DNA from: Dipteris shenzhenensis | Lineage: Eukaryota; Polypodiophyta; Polypodiopsida; Gleicheniales | Length of the DNA: 64,000 nucleotides | Reading direction: 5' to 3' (one strand) | Assembly (NCBI GenBank): GCA_047967505.1 | Contig: CM106538.1 | Part shown: positions 21,994-33,996 of the stretch, piece after piece | Layout of the letters: each line of letters opens with the position of its first letter | How positions within the stretch are numbered: position 1 is the first letter of the stretch | Notes under the pieces: model-generated | Databases searched by the model: none | Told to the model about the DNA's origin: nothing | Seen by the model: the letters and a program-made list of their open reading frames with translations, nothing else | Program-made: the position numbers and the translations under genes

Positions 21994-23538
21994 CTACTCA
22001 TCCGAATCCGAATCATCTTCGTCTTGTTGGCTTGTTCCTTGGTCCTCGATACCTGCGTCTTCTCCCTCGTCCTCAGCACCTGCATCCGATCCTTGCCCCT
22101 GTTGATCGCTCGCCTCCGATGATGGGACGCTTGAGCTTTGACCCTACGAGTGAACCATATAAATCGAAAATTAGATTGGAACTTAAATTAAAAAGTGAGA
22201 TTACAAGTAGGAGTAAACTTATACCGTGCGAGCAGCCACCTCAGCCCAATCGACTGTCGCTCCCATTGCCTCTTGCTCAATGAACCACGGCTTTGTTCCT
22301 ATCCAAAATGCGTGCCGCGTCTCTACATCCGTAGGAAGACGACCCATCGCAGCTTACTATGGATCCAATTTACGAGAGTTAGAGTTAGCTAAAGTGCATG
22401 TAATATGTAAGTAAAACAAATAGAACAATACATTAAATGGGAAGAAGTAGACTTACCACGGTTGCCTTGAACGCATACCATCCACCTGCACCAAAGTGCG
22501 AAGTACCTACGACGTCTAGCCGTCTCTTCGCAGCCCTCCTCTAACCCTCGAACATTTCGGGATGGTCCCTATGTTGCTTCTTGAAGTACTTCCAATCAGC
22601 TTTGTCTGCCCAGATGGGTTTAGCCAACCCCTTTGTAATGGAAGTACGCAAGGTTGATCTACGATGCTTTAGGACCAAACCCATGCGCTCGAGCATATAA
22701 TTGTCATTAAACTCCACATTTGGCGGATTAGGGTATCTTTGTTTTAACTCATCGATCACCGCCTGCTTCTTTTGGGCATCTTGATACCGCCAATCGATAT
22801 TTATGCCGCTCTTGAAGTGATGACTCATCAACCTCCTCATGGCGGCCATCATTGCTTTGCCCTTTTTGTCTTCTATTATCTCTTCGGCAAATGTGATTTG
22901 ATAGGAGAGATCCCCTGATGAGTAAGGGGGACTGACGGTAGCAGAGTCTGAAGGAGTGGAAGCTGCGCGACCGCTTCCGGATCAAGGAGTAGTAGTGGGA
23001 GTAGGAGAGGGAAAGGGACCTGACTGATACTGTGTCTCCGGACCAAGTGGAGACCTACATGAGTGTGCTGGCTCGTCTACATCTCCTGAGTCAGCACAAC
23101 ATGAGCCGCCCCTCCTACTCTTCCTTCCCTTGCGGGAGGCATGCGCAGGTGATGATCCCGCGGTTGAAGGGGCGCGAGGGGATGGCTGGGCAGTACATCC
23201 ACCCGTCGGTGTAGGGGAAGGAATTACGGAGGTCCTCTGAGAGAGCAGAGAGAAGAATCTCGCTACCTCCTCATAGTCCATCTGCACTACAAACTCGTCG
23301 GGAGTCCCGACAAAGCCATGCGCGGCTAGCAAAGGAGTTCCCCGAGGGGTAGTCGCAGTGCTATGTGGAAGAGGGGTCGGGTCGCAGTGCTAGGACCGAG
23401 AGGAGTCGAACCAGGGGTAGTCCTCGGGGTAGTCGCCTGAGAGGAATCAAAGTCCTCTGGAGCATATAGATCGTGAGCTCTCCTCCTACGAGGCTGTCCG
23501 TACTCGTCGGATGAGCGACGTGATCCCATGTCTAACAT
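21994..23538 (-). pseudogene. CACTA second gene (Transposase_24/tnpA-like), decayed copy
   Basis: Same gene as 52833-54393. It starts MLDMGSRRSSDEYGQ, has a Pro/Thr/Ser-rich repeat region, then a helical domain (MGLVLKHRRSTLRTS ... DWKYFKKQHRDHPEMFEG) and an acidic Gln-rich tail near 22100-22000 whose reading frame is intact here. Breaks: a ~10-bp deletion near 23370 shifts the frame, CGA to TGA near 22980, and CAG to TAG at 22541-22543. In Spm-like elements this protein binds subterminal repeats and assists TNP2/TNPD. This copy cannot make a full protein. Confidence 0.75.
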
Positions 23539-23820
23539 AGACACAAACACGAAAACAGAAAACAAAAAACAAACATAAGCATTCTCATAGGCATAGGCAT
23601 AGGCAAGAAGAAAGAAGAGGGAAAGGAAAGAAGAGGGAAAGGAAAGAGGGAAAGAAGAGGGAAAGGAAAGAGGAAAAGAAGATGGAAAGGAAAGAAAAGA
23701 ATGAGAATGAGTAAATAGAGAATGAGAGAAGGGGGAAATAGAGAAGGGGAAAGAGATGAGGGAAAATAGAGAAGGAGAGAAGGGGGAAATGAGAGAAGGG
23801 GGAAATAGAGTGGGAAATAG
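23539..23820. other. Purine-rich spacer of CACTA-1
   Basis: GGAAAGAAGAGGGAAAG-type runs between the tnpA-like gene and the minisatellite. It holds the empty site ggcaagaagaaagaagaggg (about 23600) into which MITE-1 is inserted in CACTA-2. Confidence 0.6.
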
Positions 23821-24185
23821 AGAATGAGCTTATGCGGAAATAGAGAATGAGCTTATGCTTCTCTCATTCTGTATTTCCGCATAAGCTCACGCATAAGCAT
23901 GAGCTTATGCGGAAACTTAAGCATGCTTATGCTTATGCTTAAGCATAGGCATCGGAAATAGAGAAGGAGCTTATGCAGAAATAGAGAATGAGTTTCCGCA
24001 TAAGCTTCTCTCATTCTCTATTTCCGCATAAGCTCATGCATAAGCATGAGCTTATGCGGAAACTTGAGCATAAGCTCATGCTCATGCATGAGCATAAGCA
24101 TGAGCTTATGCTTATGCTTATGTGGAAAGCATAGGCATCGGAAATAGAGAAGGAGCTTATGCGGAAATAGAGAATGAGCTTATGC
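23821..24185. repeat. Palindromic minisatellite of CACTA-1, right piece
   Basis: Same hexamer and hairpin units as 8352-10797. It ends in ...GCTTCTCTCAAG where MULE-B sequence starts. The junction motif TCAAG also occurs at the other break (10796-10800). Confidence 0.9.
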
Positions 24186-24190
24186 TTCTC

Positions 24191-26830
24191 TCAAGAAACT
24201 CTTCGTAATGCCCAATTTGCATCATGCACTTCATATTCTTGTACACTCTTGGAATCATCATCCTCAAAACTCTCTATTGCAAATTTAGTACTAGATTTTG
24301 GAGACATGGAATATCTTTTCTTGTTTGCATAACTGTACTCAGGGCGGTGACTATCATCCTCACATATATTTGAAGGCATTGACTTTGGCCTTTTCCTTCG
24401 CACAGTCTTGTCATCTCCATCATTAAAACATACTTCAGATACAACACCCATTTCCTTTGCAACATTACTTGTTAGATCAACAACTGTTTTGGCACTACTA
24501 TCAATCCGAGATTGGACAGATCTTTTTTTCAAGGTCTCTAGACTCAGCCCACTTTTGATAAACTGGCCCTTCAAAAAAGATGTATATCTAGACCTTTTTA
24601 AAAATGTATTTGAGAGGTCACTAATAGAGGCATTGTAGAGACCAACATATTTGACATGGTTCAATCTAGCCCTCCAACTACCATGAATAGACTCTGCTAG
24701 ATTTGTTCGAGGTATCAAGTACTTCTCGTTATCTAACATACTCTGCAAACCAAGCATTGCAAAGATATTGTAATGGCAAAATTACATTATTAACATGATT
24801 TAAAAAAATTCAAGAGAAATACAAAACCAACCTCTATAATGTAGTGGCCCCAATGGGAAATCCTAGCATGCCACCATGCATCCAAGTTTCAAGTCGTGGC
24901 AAGTTTGAATCACTTGCATGGCCTCCATTCCACCATGCCCTTAGGCTTCTCATTTTGACTTTTGCAGCTTGCTCTATAGAGGCATCCTTCTAGCATCTAC
25001 ATCGGATTTTAAATTCCTCTTGGCTGCCAACTTTTATACATGCCTTTGCATGGGAATGAAGACTTTGCTCCCAATGGAAAAGGCAAGAACGCTCTTTCCC
25101 TTCCATTATATTGTTAGGGCCACCATTGAAAGTGGCACGTATAGCTCTCCAGTTGGCTTGGACCTCATCTGCCATGAACCCTTTGAATTCAGCATTGTCA
25201 AATCCTTCTGAAACCATTACTTTGTTGAGAGTACCCCAAAATAGAATTTGTGCATTAGTATCTTCCACCTTGAAGTCACAAGTTGCAATTGTTTGCAACT
25301 CTTGGATAAAAGGATTATACACATGGCAAGCCATGGTAGTCCAATCTTTCATTCGCTTCACAAAGTCAAACAACACCCAACAATGACCCAATTCTCCTCC
25401 AGCTCTCATTTTATTTACCAAATCAACCCCTGAACTAGAACCTTGGGTAGACATTTTAAATACATGACCCCTGCTAAACGAACTATGTTGCAATTGTCCA
25501 GGAAACACTACATTTTGGAAATAATTATATCTACAATGTCTTTTCAAGTATAAAATTCCATCTAGCCCATTTGACACAGGTCGAGAGTCACGTCGACCCT
25601 CCTCGATCCATCTTGATAATCTATACACAGACATAAAGTTGGTCAATATTCATTGTCAATAACATAATTTAATAAACCAATGCAATAACAAATATTATAG
25701 TAATTACCTTCTTTTGTCGAGCAAAGGTTCACATTGTTTTAGCAAATCTTGTAGCCCAACATCTGACATCTTAATCCCATCTTGCACTTTTTTAGACAAT
25801 AAAGTTTCCAAAACAATGTCTTGGATAATTATATTTTTATCCCTTTAGGGCATACAGCACCACCAGCCCTCACCATTTCAGAAACTTTGGTTTTAATGGA
25901 TCCTTTGTTCTTCTAGTCAAACCATCTCCAACGGGATGATTATGATGGCCATGGTGTATGACTGCACGAGTAAGATTCACACCATCTCTACATTCAAGCA
26001 TGCAGAGTAACATTTCATAGTAATAGCTCTCCAAGCAAATTGGTGGACGTCCACAATGTATACATGATACGGAGCCATATGATTCAATTGACACATTTGC
26101 TGGGGCCACTCTAATCAATCTCCCATCCCATTGTGTCTCATTCTCTATCCCAATTCTGTTTTTATAACCACAAGTTGCATTTATATAACGGAGGTGACCT
26201 CCACATTCCTTTCTACAAACCACACCAGGAAATACTATATTTGTTGTAATAGGATCACTCCAGACATGACCATCAAATTTTGACTCCGTACCTTTTGTGT
26301 GATGTTTCATTAAAGTAGCTGGTAGCTCAAAGAAAACATCACCATCATAAGTAGAAGGCAACTCATCCACAGTGACGTGCATTTCAACCTTTTCATAGGC
26401 CTCACGCAATCTGTTCTTTATAGGTAGTTGCATAATAATCTCAATGACACCGTGTTGTCTGTCATTCTCAATGTCGTTAGCTGAATCTTGTTTCCTTGCC
26501 CCGTAATTTTTGTTGCAAATAGAGTAGAAATCTTTTTTGTTTTCGTGCACTAGAGTCTTCTGAAGCTCATAGTCATCAAGCTTTCTCCCTTCACGGTGAA
26601 AATATCACCAAAGTGCGCATCAAGGTCAAACATTTTGTATCCATCATCATGGACTTCATATTGTAGCTCCATTGTCAAATCAGACCCATTATCACCAAAG
26701 TGTTGATGGACAGATATGGACCCAAGTGTGAACTAAAAATGGCTAGCAAGCACCATCTCTGACAACACTCCTCTACCTATGGAAGTGTGAACAAACATAT
26801 GCAAAGATCTATCCTCATTCTGAATTGTGA
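24191..26830 (-). pseudogene. MULE-B transposase, N-terminal and core part
   Basis: Read right to left: an N-terminal block (26830-26560) with a ~5-bp deletion near 26575; an open block 26550-25870 with zinc-type clusters (CRKECGGH ... ATCGYKN ... SCIHCGRPP ... HHGHHNHPVGDG), like FAR1/WRKY-type fingers at the front of MULE transposases; a gap with a probable intron; then 25646-24990 with the core (GHCWVLFDFVKRMKDW, FKGFMADEVQANWRAIRA, ERSCLFHWEQSLHSHAK); then 24757-24191 (LAESIHGSWRARLNHVKYV). Asp in FMADE and His in LFHW are candidates for DDE-type chemistry. The C-terminal SWIM piece lies at 10798-11575. Frame breaks show it is inactive. Confidence 0.75.
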
Positions 26831-27329
26831 CAGATTCCATAAGAACGGAATGGTTGAGCTGTGCAACTCAATGAGATGAAGTCCAAAGGGTCAGATCAAG
26901 AGCAAAGTGTTCGTTTCAAGAACTCATTTGAAACAAGAGTCTGCTGCAAGAAAAGTTGCTCACAAATGCTTTGCACACACTGCCCATTGTTTATACTCAC
27001 AACTTTGTAAGTTTGGTCTTGTGAAAGTCGGCACAAGTGTGACAATAGTACTGGACCATGATGTAAATTTTAGCCATCATTTGTTAACAACAATACTATA
27101 ATACCATGGACTCTTAGACCTTTCAATCCCCAGCCTTTCTTTGACACGTATGGGAGTTATTGCAAGCCATTCTCGCTAGCAATGACATTTCATTATTGCT
27201 ACATATTCATTCCGACAATTTGATATAAGTATTTTAAAGTTGATAGATAGATATAAATTATAATTATGGTGAACAAGAAATGGTTGGTTAGCACATCTCT
27301 AACCTTTTGAATATAAATTATGATGTTAA
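26831..27329 (-). other. MULE-B leader region
   Basis: Mirror of 851-1329. No conserved ORF; presumed promoter and leader of MULE-B. Confidence 0.35.
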
Positions 27330-28110
27330 AAATATGCCAAAAGACTGTTTCATCGATGAAAGGGGTCTATTGGACTCTATCTTTCATCAATTATTTATGA
27401 AAGATAGAGGCCCATAGACCCCTTTTGTCAAAAGATTGTTTTGTCGATGAAAAGGGTCTATTGGACTCTATTTTTCATCATTTATTAATGAAAGGTAGAG
27501 GCCAGGGGTCTATGGGCCTCTATCTTTCATGAACCATTAATTAAATATAGAGGGTAATAGACCCCTTTCATTGACGAAAGGGGTCTATTGGCCTCTATAT
27601 TTAATTATTTTCTCCAAAAGGGGTCTATTTGCCTCTATCTTCCATTAACAATAAATAAAAATTATTGTCTCCAAAAGGGGTCTATTGGCCTCTATCATTA
27701 ATTGAATATTAATCAAAAAGATATTTAACTGTATGTCGACCTCACATAGTAAAATTATCAACCTCACAATTATGAAAAATTATCAACTTCACACAGTAAT
27801 GATGTTTAATTAAATGATCACTCATTAGCAATCGAATTCGTATGATAATCATTATAAGTCATGGTTCCTATTCACATCATAGTTTGGTAGCATTTCTCTA
27901 GCCAGTATGTTGTCCCTCATGGTGAATAAAATAAATGCATTGATTGTAATGATTTGAAATAATAAAAACGAGAGCCAGCATTAAGTACTTGGGTCGGTCG
28001 AGGACATGTGGTGGTCCCTTGCTAGCAAAGGTGTTCTTTATCATGGAAGAGGGATAATTATTTCTACAAATATCAATGTGAACTTTAATTTTAATGAGAG
28101 CCCTTAAGAA
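27330..28110. repeat. MULE-B terminal modules and flank module, copy 2
   Basis: Seven or so AGGGGTCTATTGG modules in both orientations (27350-27720) are followed by the AT-rich flank shared with 110-510 and 36730-37140. From about 27655 onward the sequence is also repeated in direct orientation from 36713. Confidence 0.6.
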
Positions 28111-28720
28111 AATTAAAGGCCAATAGACAACTTTCGTTGATAAAAGGGGTCTATTGGCCTTTCATTTTCTTAAGGGCTTAAGGGCCATTCATTTTCATGA
28201 GAGCCCTTAAGCCCTTAAGAAAATGAAAGGCCAAAAGACCCCTTGCATCGACGAAAGGGGTATTTTGGCCTTTCATTTTCTTAAGGGCTTAAGAAAATAA
28301 AAGGCACCCTTAAGAAAATAAAAGGCCAAAAGGGCTTAAGAAAATAAAAGGCCAAAAGACCCCTTTCGTCGATGAAAGGGGTCTTTTGGCCTTTCATTTT
28401 CTTAAGGGCTTAAGAAAATTAGAGGGAGGGGCCTTTAATTTCTTAAGCCCTTAAGAAAATGAAAGGCTAAAAGACCCCTTTCATCGACAAAAGGTCTCTT
28501 TTTGCCTTTCATTTTCTTACGGGCCTTAAAAACGAAAGGCCAAAAGACTCCTTTCATGGATGAAAGGGGTCTTTTGGCCTTTCATTTTCAAAATTTTTCA
28601 AAGGCCCTTAAGAAAATTTTTTTAAAGGCCATTTTCCTTGTCCAAATTTAGAATATGAAAGGCCAAAAGACCCCTTTCATCGATGAAAGGGGTCTTTTGG
28701 CCTTTCATTTTCAAAAGTCT
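28111..28720. repeat. Cluster of perfect and near-perfect foldbacks
   Basis: At least five hairpins built from GAAAGGCCAAAAGACCCC and its complement lie in series. The block 28655-28708 is a perfect 54-bp palindrome centred at 28681/28682; other foldbacks lie at about 28210-28280, 28330-28400, 28445-28520 and 28535-28590. TTAAGGGC/GCCCTTAA spacers separate them. A similar, shorter cluster is at 37145-37590. Confidence 0.8.
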
Positions 28721-29380
28721 TTTTCCCTCCCTAGCTTTCATCGCTCTGCTCGCTCTCCCTCCTACTTTTCTCGCTTTGCTCTCCCTCCCGCTCTGCTCGC
28801 TCTCCCTCTTGCTCTCCTCCCCCACTCTCCCTCGCTCTCCCTCCCGCTGTGCTCCCTCGCACTCCCTCCCGCTCTGCTCGCTCTCCTTCTCACTGTGCTC
28901 CCCCACCGTACTCTCCCTCCCACGCAGACGTCTTCACCCCCAATGCACTCACCTCACCTGGTAGCAGCACCGTTTTGATCTTCCTTTGTCTCCCCCTTTT
29001 CTTCTTTGGAGGTGATTCTGTGACTCCAGTAGACTCCGGCGTAGCCATGACTCCTTCCTTGAAAGGTTACAGAGATTTTCATTGCGCTCGTCTTTACTGT
29101 GCGACAGACTCTCATCGGTTTTGATTTGAGGCAAGCAAAGAGAGCTGAATGGGGAAAAATAGGTTTCAAATTGTGTGCGTTTTTCCAAATCAGCTATTTT
29201 CTCTTTGTGAGATCGGATTAAAAGCATATAGTGGTGGCGAGGGACTGCCGTGGTTGTGAACGTGTCTTTGCATTATTGTGGAGATAGTAAAGGATTGTGC
29301 TTGTGAACCACAAGTCGAGAATGGCAATGGCGAATGTAGGCCCTGCTCGGTGCACCATTTTTCCCCTATTGTTATGAAGT
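28721..29380. other. Pyrimidine-rich to ordinary unique DNA, no gene recognised
   Basis: 28725-28920 is built of CTCGCTCTCCCTCC-like phrases. 28920-29380 is less repetitive, with short open frames on both strands, none recognisable. This stretch is missing from the direct repeat at 36713-38660, where 28640-29430 is deleted. Confidence 0.3.
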
Positions 29381-30470
29381 GTGATCCAAACAAGTACTTA
29401 TGGGATGGATGCACCACTTTGCATGCAACTCAATACCACCTAGTTTGTGGAGCATGAAAATTATTTTTCCCATTTGGATATGCTTTTCATGGTCGATCAA
29501 GCATTAAACAACACTTTTGCCTCATTGTGATGAACATTCAACAAAAAACACGCTCCTAGGTGTGTTATCTGAATCGGATGGATGCACCACATTGCATGCA
29601 ACTCAATACCACCTAGGTTGAGGTTATTGGAAATTAGTTTTCCCATCAAATATGCTTTGTATGGTCGATCAAGAATTAAACACCTTTCTTGCCTTAGTGT
29701 CATGCACAACCATAAAAAAACACGGTCCTAGGTGTGCTATTCGAATAAGTACTTATCAGATGGGGGCACCACTTTGCACTCAAGTCAATACCAACTAGTT
29801 TGAGGCATGTACAAAGTATTTGTCCCATCGGATATGATTTGCATGTTGATCACGCTTTATACACTCTTTCCCCCTAGTATTTTGCACCACCATCAAAAAA
29901 TGCACTCCCAGGTGTGTTATGCGAACAAGTACTTATGGGATGCGTGCACCACTTTGCATGTAGTTTAATACCACCTGGGTTGTGGTGCGCACAAAGCATT
30001 ATGCCTGTAGGATATAGTTTACATTGTCGACGAAGCATTAAGTACCCTTTTTTCCCTAGTGTCATGCACAAGCATAAAAAAACATGGTCCTAGGTGTGTT
30101 ATCCAAGCAAATACTTATTGGATTAGGGTACCACTTTGCATGCAAGTCAATACCACCAAGGTTGAGGCACTTGCAAAGTATTGTGCCCATCAGATATGAG
30201 TTTCATGGTTGATCATGCATTATATACCATTTTCCACTAGTATTATGCACAACCGTTAAAATACGCACTCCTAGATGTGTTATATGAACAAGTACTTATG
30301 GGATGGGCGTGCCACTTTTCATGCAACTCAATACCATCTAGGTTGAGGTGCATTCAAAGTATTGTGCCTAGGTGTGATGCACATCCGTCAAAAAACACGC
30401 TCCTAGGTGTGTTATTTGAACAAGTACTTATCGAATGGGCGTACCACATTGCATGTAAGTCAATTCTAAC
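29381..30470. repeat. ~180-bp satellite, array 1
   Basis: Six to seven monomers are recognised by AAGTACTTATGGGATGG and CACTCCTAGGTGTGTTAT at about 29393, 29573, 29750, 29928, 30109, 30290 and 30421, a spacing near 179 bp except the last. Monomers diverge visibly. The same family is in array 2 (37620-38660, same orientation) and array 3 (49190-51900, opposite orientation). Short ORFs recurring once per monomer are artefacts. Confidence 0.85.
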
Positions 30471-30689
30471 TTCTTTATACTATCATCATGTATAATTCTA
30501 AAATTTATAATCACAAATTTAAATTATAGATTCTATTAGCTAAATGCGAAACATGAATCCATTATTGAAAACCCATATCCTTGTATCACCATCAAAATTA
30601 AATAAAATGAAGTAAAAGTAAAATAAAAGAGAGTAATTTAATAAAAGTTACAACTAATAGGAGAAATGTTCAAAAGAGACTAATATTTT
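30471..30689. other. AT-rich spacer between satellite and X
   Basis: Nearly identical to 38665-38890; no gene. Confidence 0.4.
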
Positions 30690-30932
30690 TTATAATTGTT
30701 CCACAAGAGGATGGTGAAAGATTTCATTCCTAGGATGGAGATGATATTATGTTGCAAAAGAGTAGTTGCATTTGCTACAATCCATGATAGTGATCAAAAC
30801 TATCTTTGTCACTTTCAAAGACTGGGCAAAGATAAGATTGTAGTTATTGTATCAAAGATTCTTAGTGCACATGTTGAGCTAAAGCATAAGTGAGGAGATA
30901 TGAAAGTATTTGGAGATGTTATGCCTTAATTA
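30690..30932 (+). pseudogene. X-family repeat ORF, 5' fragment
   Basis: Frame KDFIPRMEMILCCKRVVAFATIHDSD ... VVIVSKILSAHVELKHK matches 38910-39100 and 51995-52210. It is interrupted near 30930, where the sequence jumps to TTTTGATTTCAAGTGTGAG, found at the far side of the telomere-like tract in the left copy (19470). The jump removes what corresponds to about 39140-41455. Confidence 0.6.
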
Positions 30933-31320
30933 TAATATTTTGATTTCAAGTGTGAGATTTTTTGGGCTTCTTTATAGTTGCTAATTCTTTAGTTCATAAA
31001 TTATTACAGGTATTTCAATGTTGTGGTGAGAGAAGATATGTAGTGATAATCACCAAAGTTCTAAGTCCTACAGTGCATTTAGAATATCCACATGGAGACT
31101 TTGAAACATTGGGTGATATTTTTTATATGCAAGTACATAGAACTCTTTCAGACCGATATGAAATCATTCCTAATATATTCCTTCAAGATATTAAGAGACC
31201 TTTTATTGAGGAGAAAGAAGTTGAGATGTTGCCTTGCTCAGGAGAATTGTTAGCACTTGGCATATTTAAGGGCTATGCTTAGAATCTTCTTTGTATGGTG
31301 GAGGTAAGTATGCTTGTTAG
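30933..31320 (+). pseudogene. X-family paralogous segment, second copy
   Basis: Plus-strand copy of 19124-19465 (GERRYVVIITKVLSPTVHLE), open for 106 codons with a five- to seven-codon deletion around the GDIF position. Function unknown. Confidence 0.4.
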
Positions 31321-32698
31321 AGCTATATATAGCTCGCCCTAACTCAGCCTAGTCCTGATCAACTATATATATGCCTACGATCTATGAATATAATCACTTC
31401 CTTGGGAACAACTCTTGTGTCTGTCTGTCTCCTCTTTCTCTTCCCCTCAACACAATTCTTGTGTCTGTCTCTCTCCTCTTTCTATTCCATGACATTTGGC
31501 ATTTTACTGCGTTGCTCTCATCTGCCCCTGCTCTACTACTTTGCTTTGCATGCTCTACTACTTTGCTCGACACCCCTCCTCCAGCTCTTTTCTCCCCTTG
31601 CTCTAATTTGCTCCATGCTTCCTTCTCCAACTCTCATCACTCATATGCTTCCCTATTCATCTGCTGCTCACCCACTCATCTTCACCATGCCTACAACCCC
31701 CCCCCCCTTGATACACTATGATCTCAATGTTATATGTCTTCTCATATATTGGGACTTGCGTTGCACTCACTTGGAGTAGAGCTATTAGCACTAGTGGAGA
31801 CCCTTCATTCCAATGATCAATTCTCCCCATATCTGCATCTCACCACCTTAGATGACAAGCTCACCTGTGGCCTCCTTATGGCTATGCTATATGGGTTTCC
31901 CCTTGATGTCAATGAAGGCCTCAGTATTTTCACAGCAAAGTACTCTCGACTTATTGGGGGGCCTGTAATCTAAGTCTTGGAAATGTGCATGGTCTTCGGC
32001 CTCTCCATCGTCTCCTCCATTGGCTCCCTAAAAAATTTAATGCAACAAGCTAGGCTGGCATAAATACTAAGTTGTACAAATTTCCTTTTTCTCAAAAGAT
32101 GCTGATAACCACTTAGCAGTGACTAGATGTAATCTTTGGTCTCTAAGGCTCTCAATGATCTTTTGGCTCACTAGATGTGACGTTTTGATCGATAAGGGTC
32201 TTAGCAACAATTACTGAGTTTTTATTACATTCATGTAATCTCTTTTTGTTCAATTTGAGGCTCTCAATATGCACTATTGTAACTTTTATATTTTGAATGG
32301 TTATGGTCACTAGCTATAATCTTTTGGCCTTTAAGAATCTCAACAATTTCTGAGTTTTTATAAATCTAAGATTCTCTATTCAATTTTTGCTCAATATAAG
32401 TTGTTAAAATTTATATAACCTATTATTGGATGTAGATGTACATTGTAATCTCTTTTGCTCAATTTTCACTTGATGAATTGTAGTCCATTGTCTGGATGGA
32501 TCCATTGGGCCTCGAGTCACCGCGATGGCTTGGAATACTTTTGACCTCATTTATATTTCTTGTAACAAGGACTAAAATACCATTAAAGTAGGACTACAAT
32601 TTTCTTGGTTTAGAACCCAAATAGCGCTAAAATAGCTCCAACGACCATCTTTGTGGTTGCACAGAGATACATCTAGAAAAATACAATTAAACATTTAG
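31321..32698. other. Duplicated spacer with a 79-codon ORF
   Basis: Mirror of 17678-19100: TATA-rich palindrome GAGCTATATATAGCTC near 31320, CT-rich stretch, open frame 31734-31973 (MSSHILGLALHSLG), AT-rich tail. The ORF differs from its twin mostly by amino-acid-changing substitutions. No known domain. Confidence 0.35.
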
Positions 32699-32864
32699 AA
32701 AATGCAATTGATGATATGGCCCTTGAGGAGTGCCCTCTAGGGGCAAGGGCCATATCGACATGCATTATACAATATCCAGGATGCCATTGGATAGATATGG
32801 CATGTCGATATGGCCCTTGCTCCCAAAGGGGCCCCGTCAAGGGCCATATCGTCAATTGCATTTT
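32699..32864. repeat. 166-bp foldback, second copy
   Basis: Same foldback as 17512-17677, inverted. Arms AAAATGCAATTGATGATATG ... complement. The hairpin structure is maintained in spite of several substitutions. Confidence 0.7.
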
Positions 32865-33278
32865 GCTTGGTTCACAAGGAAATACATTTTGTAAACAAAT
32901 ATATAACTCCAAGAACCAGGGCGGTAGTTATCATAGATCTCCTTCTATTTAAGAGTGCATTGGTCGCCATAGACCTCCTCATGTAATACGTAAAAATAGA
33001 TAACAAAGCTATAACTCTAAGAACCAGCACGGTGGTCACTCCAAACAACCTTGAATTCTAAGAAATGACAGATCATCAAGCCAAAGACTACACTGAGGTG
33101 ATGTTCAGAATGATAGATTGTGTCTCACTATTATGGCGAAAACTAGCGTGGTGGTCTCATCAAGCCAACCTATGATTTACATGGGCGCACTACCCAGTGT
33201 GGCAAGTGGCAAAGCTACGGGAAAAGGCTGCACGATGATAGGTAATCAGGTTAGAGATTAGGCTAGAGATTACTCCAC
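32865..33278. other. Duplicated intergenic DNA
   Basis: Matches 17090-17511 in reverse. No gene. Confidence 0.35.
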
Positions 33279-33996
33279 GGCGGTGTTTAGAATGATAGAT
33301 TGCATCTATGCCAATAATTAGCGTGGTGGTCTCTTTAAGCCAACCTTGAATTTTGATGATCTGCATGGACGCAGTACCTAGTGACAAGTGACAAAGCTAC
33401 GGCAAAAGGCTGTGCGATGATAGGTGGTCAGGCTGCTGCATAAAGATGTATAGAGATGCATGATATAGTGCAGAGTTGCTGTGTGTCAAACTTTGTGGTG
33501 TTGAGAATAAATAGATTGCATGTCATATTATGCTAGTGCGGCATCAAAAAAATTTTCGACGAGAGCACGGGTCTATGCAAAATTCACAATTTCACCCAGG
33601 AGTGCATCACGTCAAGGTCCCAAAATGGCCCCAAAAATAGCACCCAAGCAAACATTGACTCATAAAGCCAAGGATGTCGTCATGGATACCCTAACCATAA
33701 AAATTCCCAAACCTTTCAGGTATGAGTTTGAACAAAATGCCATGCTTATGTGAATGGGAGAGCCCCTAAAGTCTCGTAAATACGAATTATGGAAGGCCAT
33801 TAAATTAGGTAAGCCTAAGCCAAGGTGTTTCGGACATGAAAGATTAGAAGAAAGAGAAGAAGGAGTTCAAGGAGAATCCAGATGTGTTCGTGACTCAGCG
33901 GAGGGCGGTGAGAAGAAGCCTGGAGATTGTAGGTGCTTCGCACCTTGGGAGCAGTGGTAGACTAGGCAATGACGCATGGGTGGTAAGTATATATCT
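33279..33996. other. ~720-bp insertion specific to the right copy
   Basis: The left copy reads GATTAGGCTAACTAAATATA without a break (near 17100), whereas here about 720 bp lie between GATTAGGCTA and ACTAAATATA. The first ~150 bp re-copy the neighbouring 33100-33260 (GGTGGTCTC...AAGCC). The rest contains short open frames (for example MSYYASAASKKFSTRARVYA at 33520) that I do not recognise. No inverted repeats or target duplication were seen, so templated duplication plus filler is as likely as a transposon. Confidence 0.5.

Larger units (their letters stand above)
21469..24185 (-). mobile_element. CACTA-1, right part (inverted)
   Basis: Starts CACTACAAGGAATAGGCC at 21469 directly after the GAT duplication. 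It carries subterminal palindromes, the second CACTA gene on the minus strand, and a piece of the palindromic minisatellite that stops at about 24185. It is collinear with 52310-55330 of CACTA-2. Joined to 3018-10797 it forms one whole element. Confidence 0.85.
24186..28200 (-). mobile_element. MULE-B, 5' part (inverted)
   Basis: Contains the transposase 5' two-thirds, leader, terminal modules and flank module, all mirrored relative to 1-2800. Unlike copy A it keeps the central ~1.2 kb. It ends at the minisatellite of CACTA-1; the rest of the element is at 10798-13040. Confidence 0.75.

Noticed and set aside
29381-30470. Small genes starting MCMTLRQERCLILDR and similar
   Set aside because: One such frame per satellite monomer; recurs with the repeat period and is broken in many monomers.
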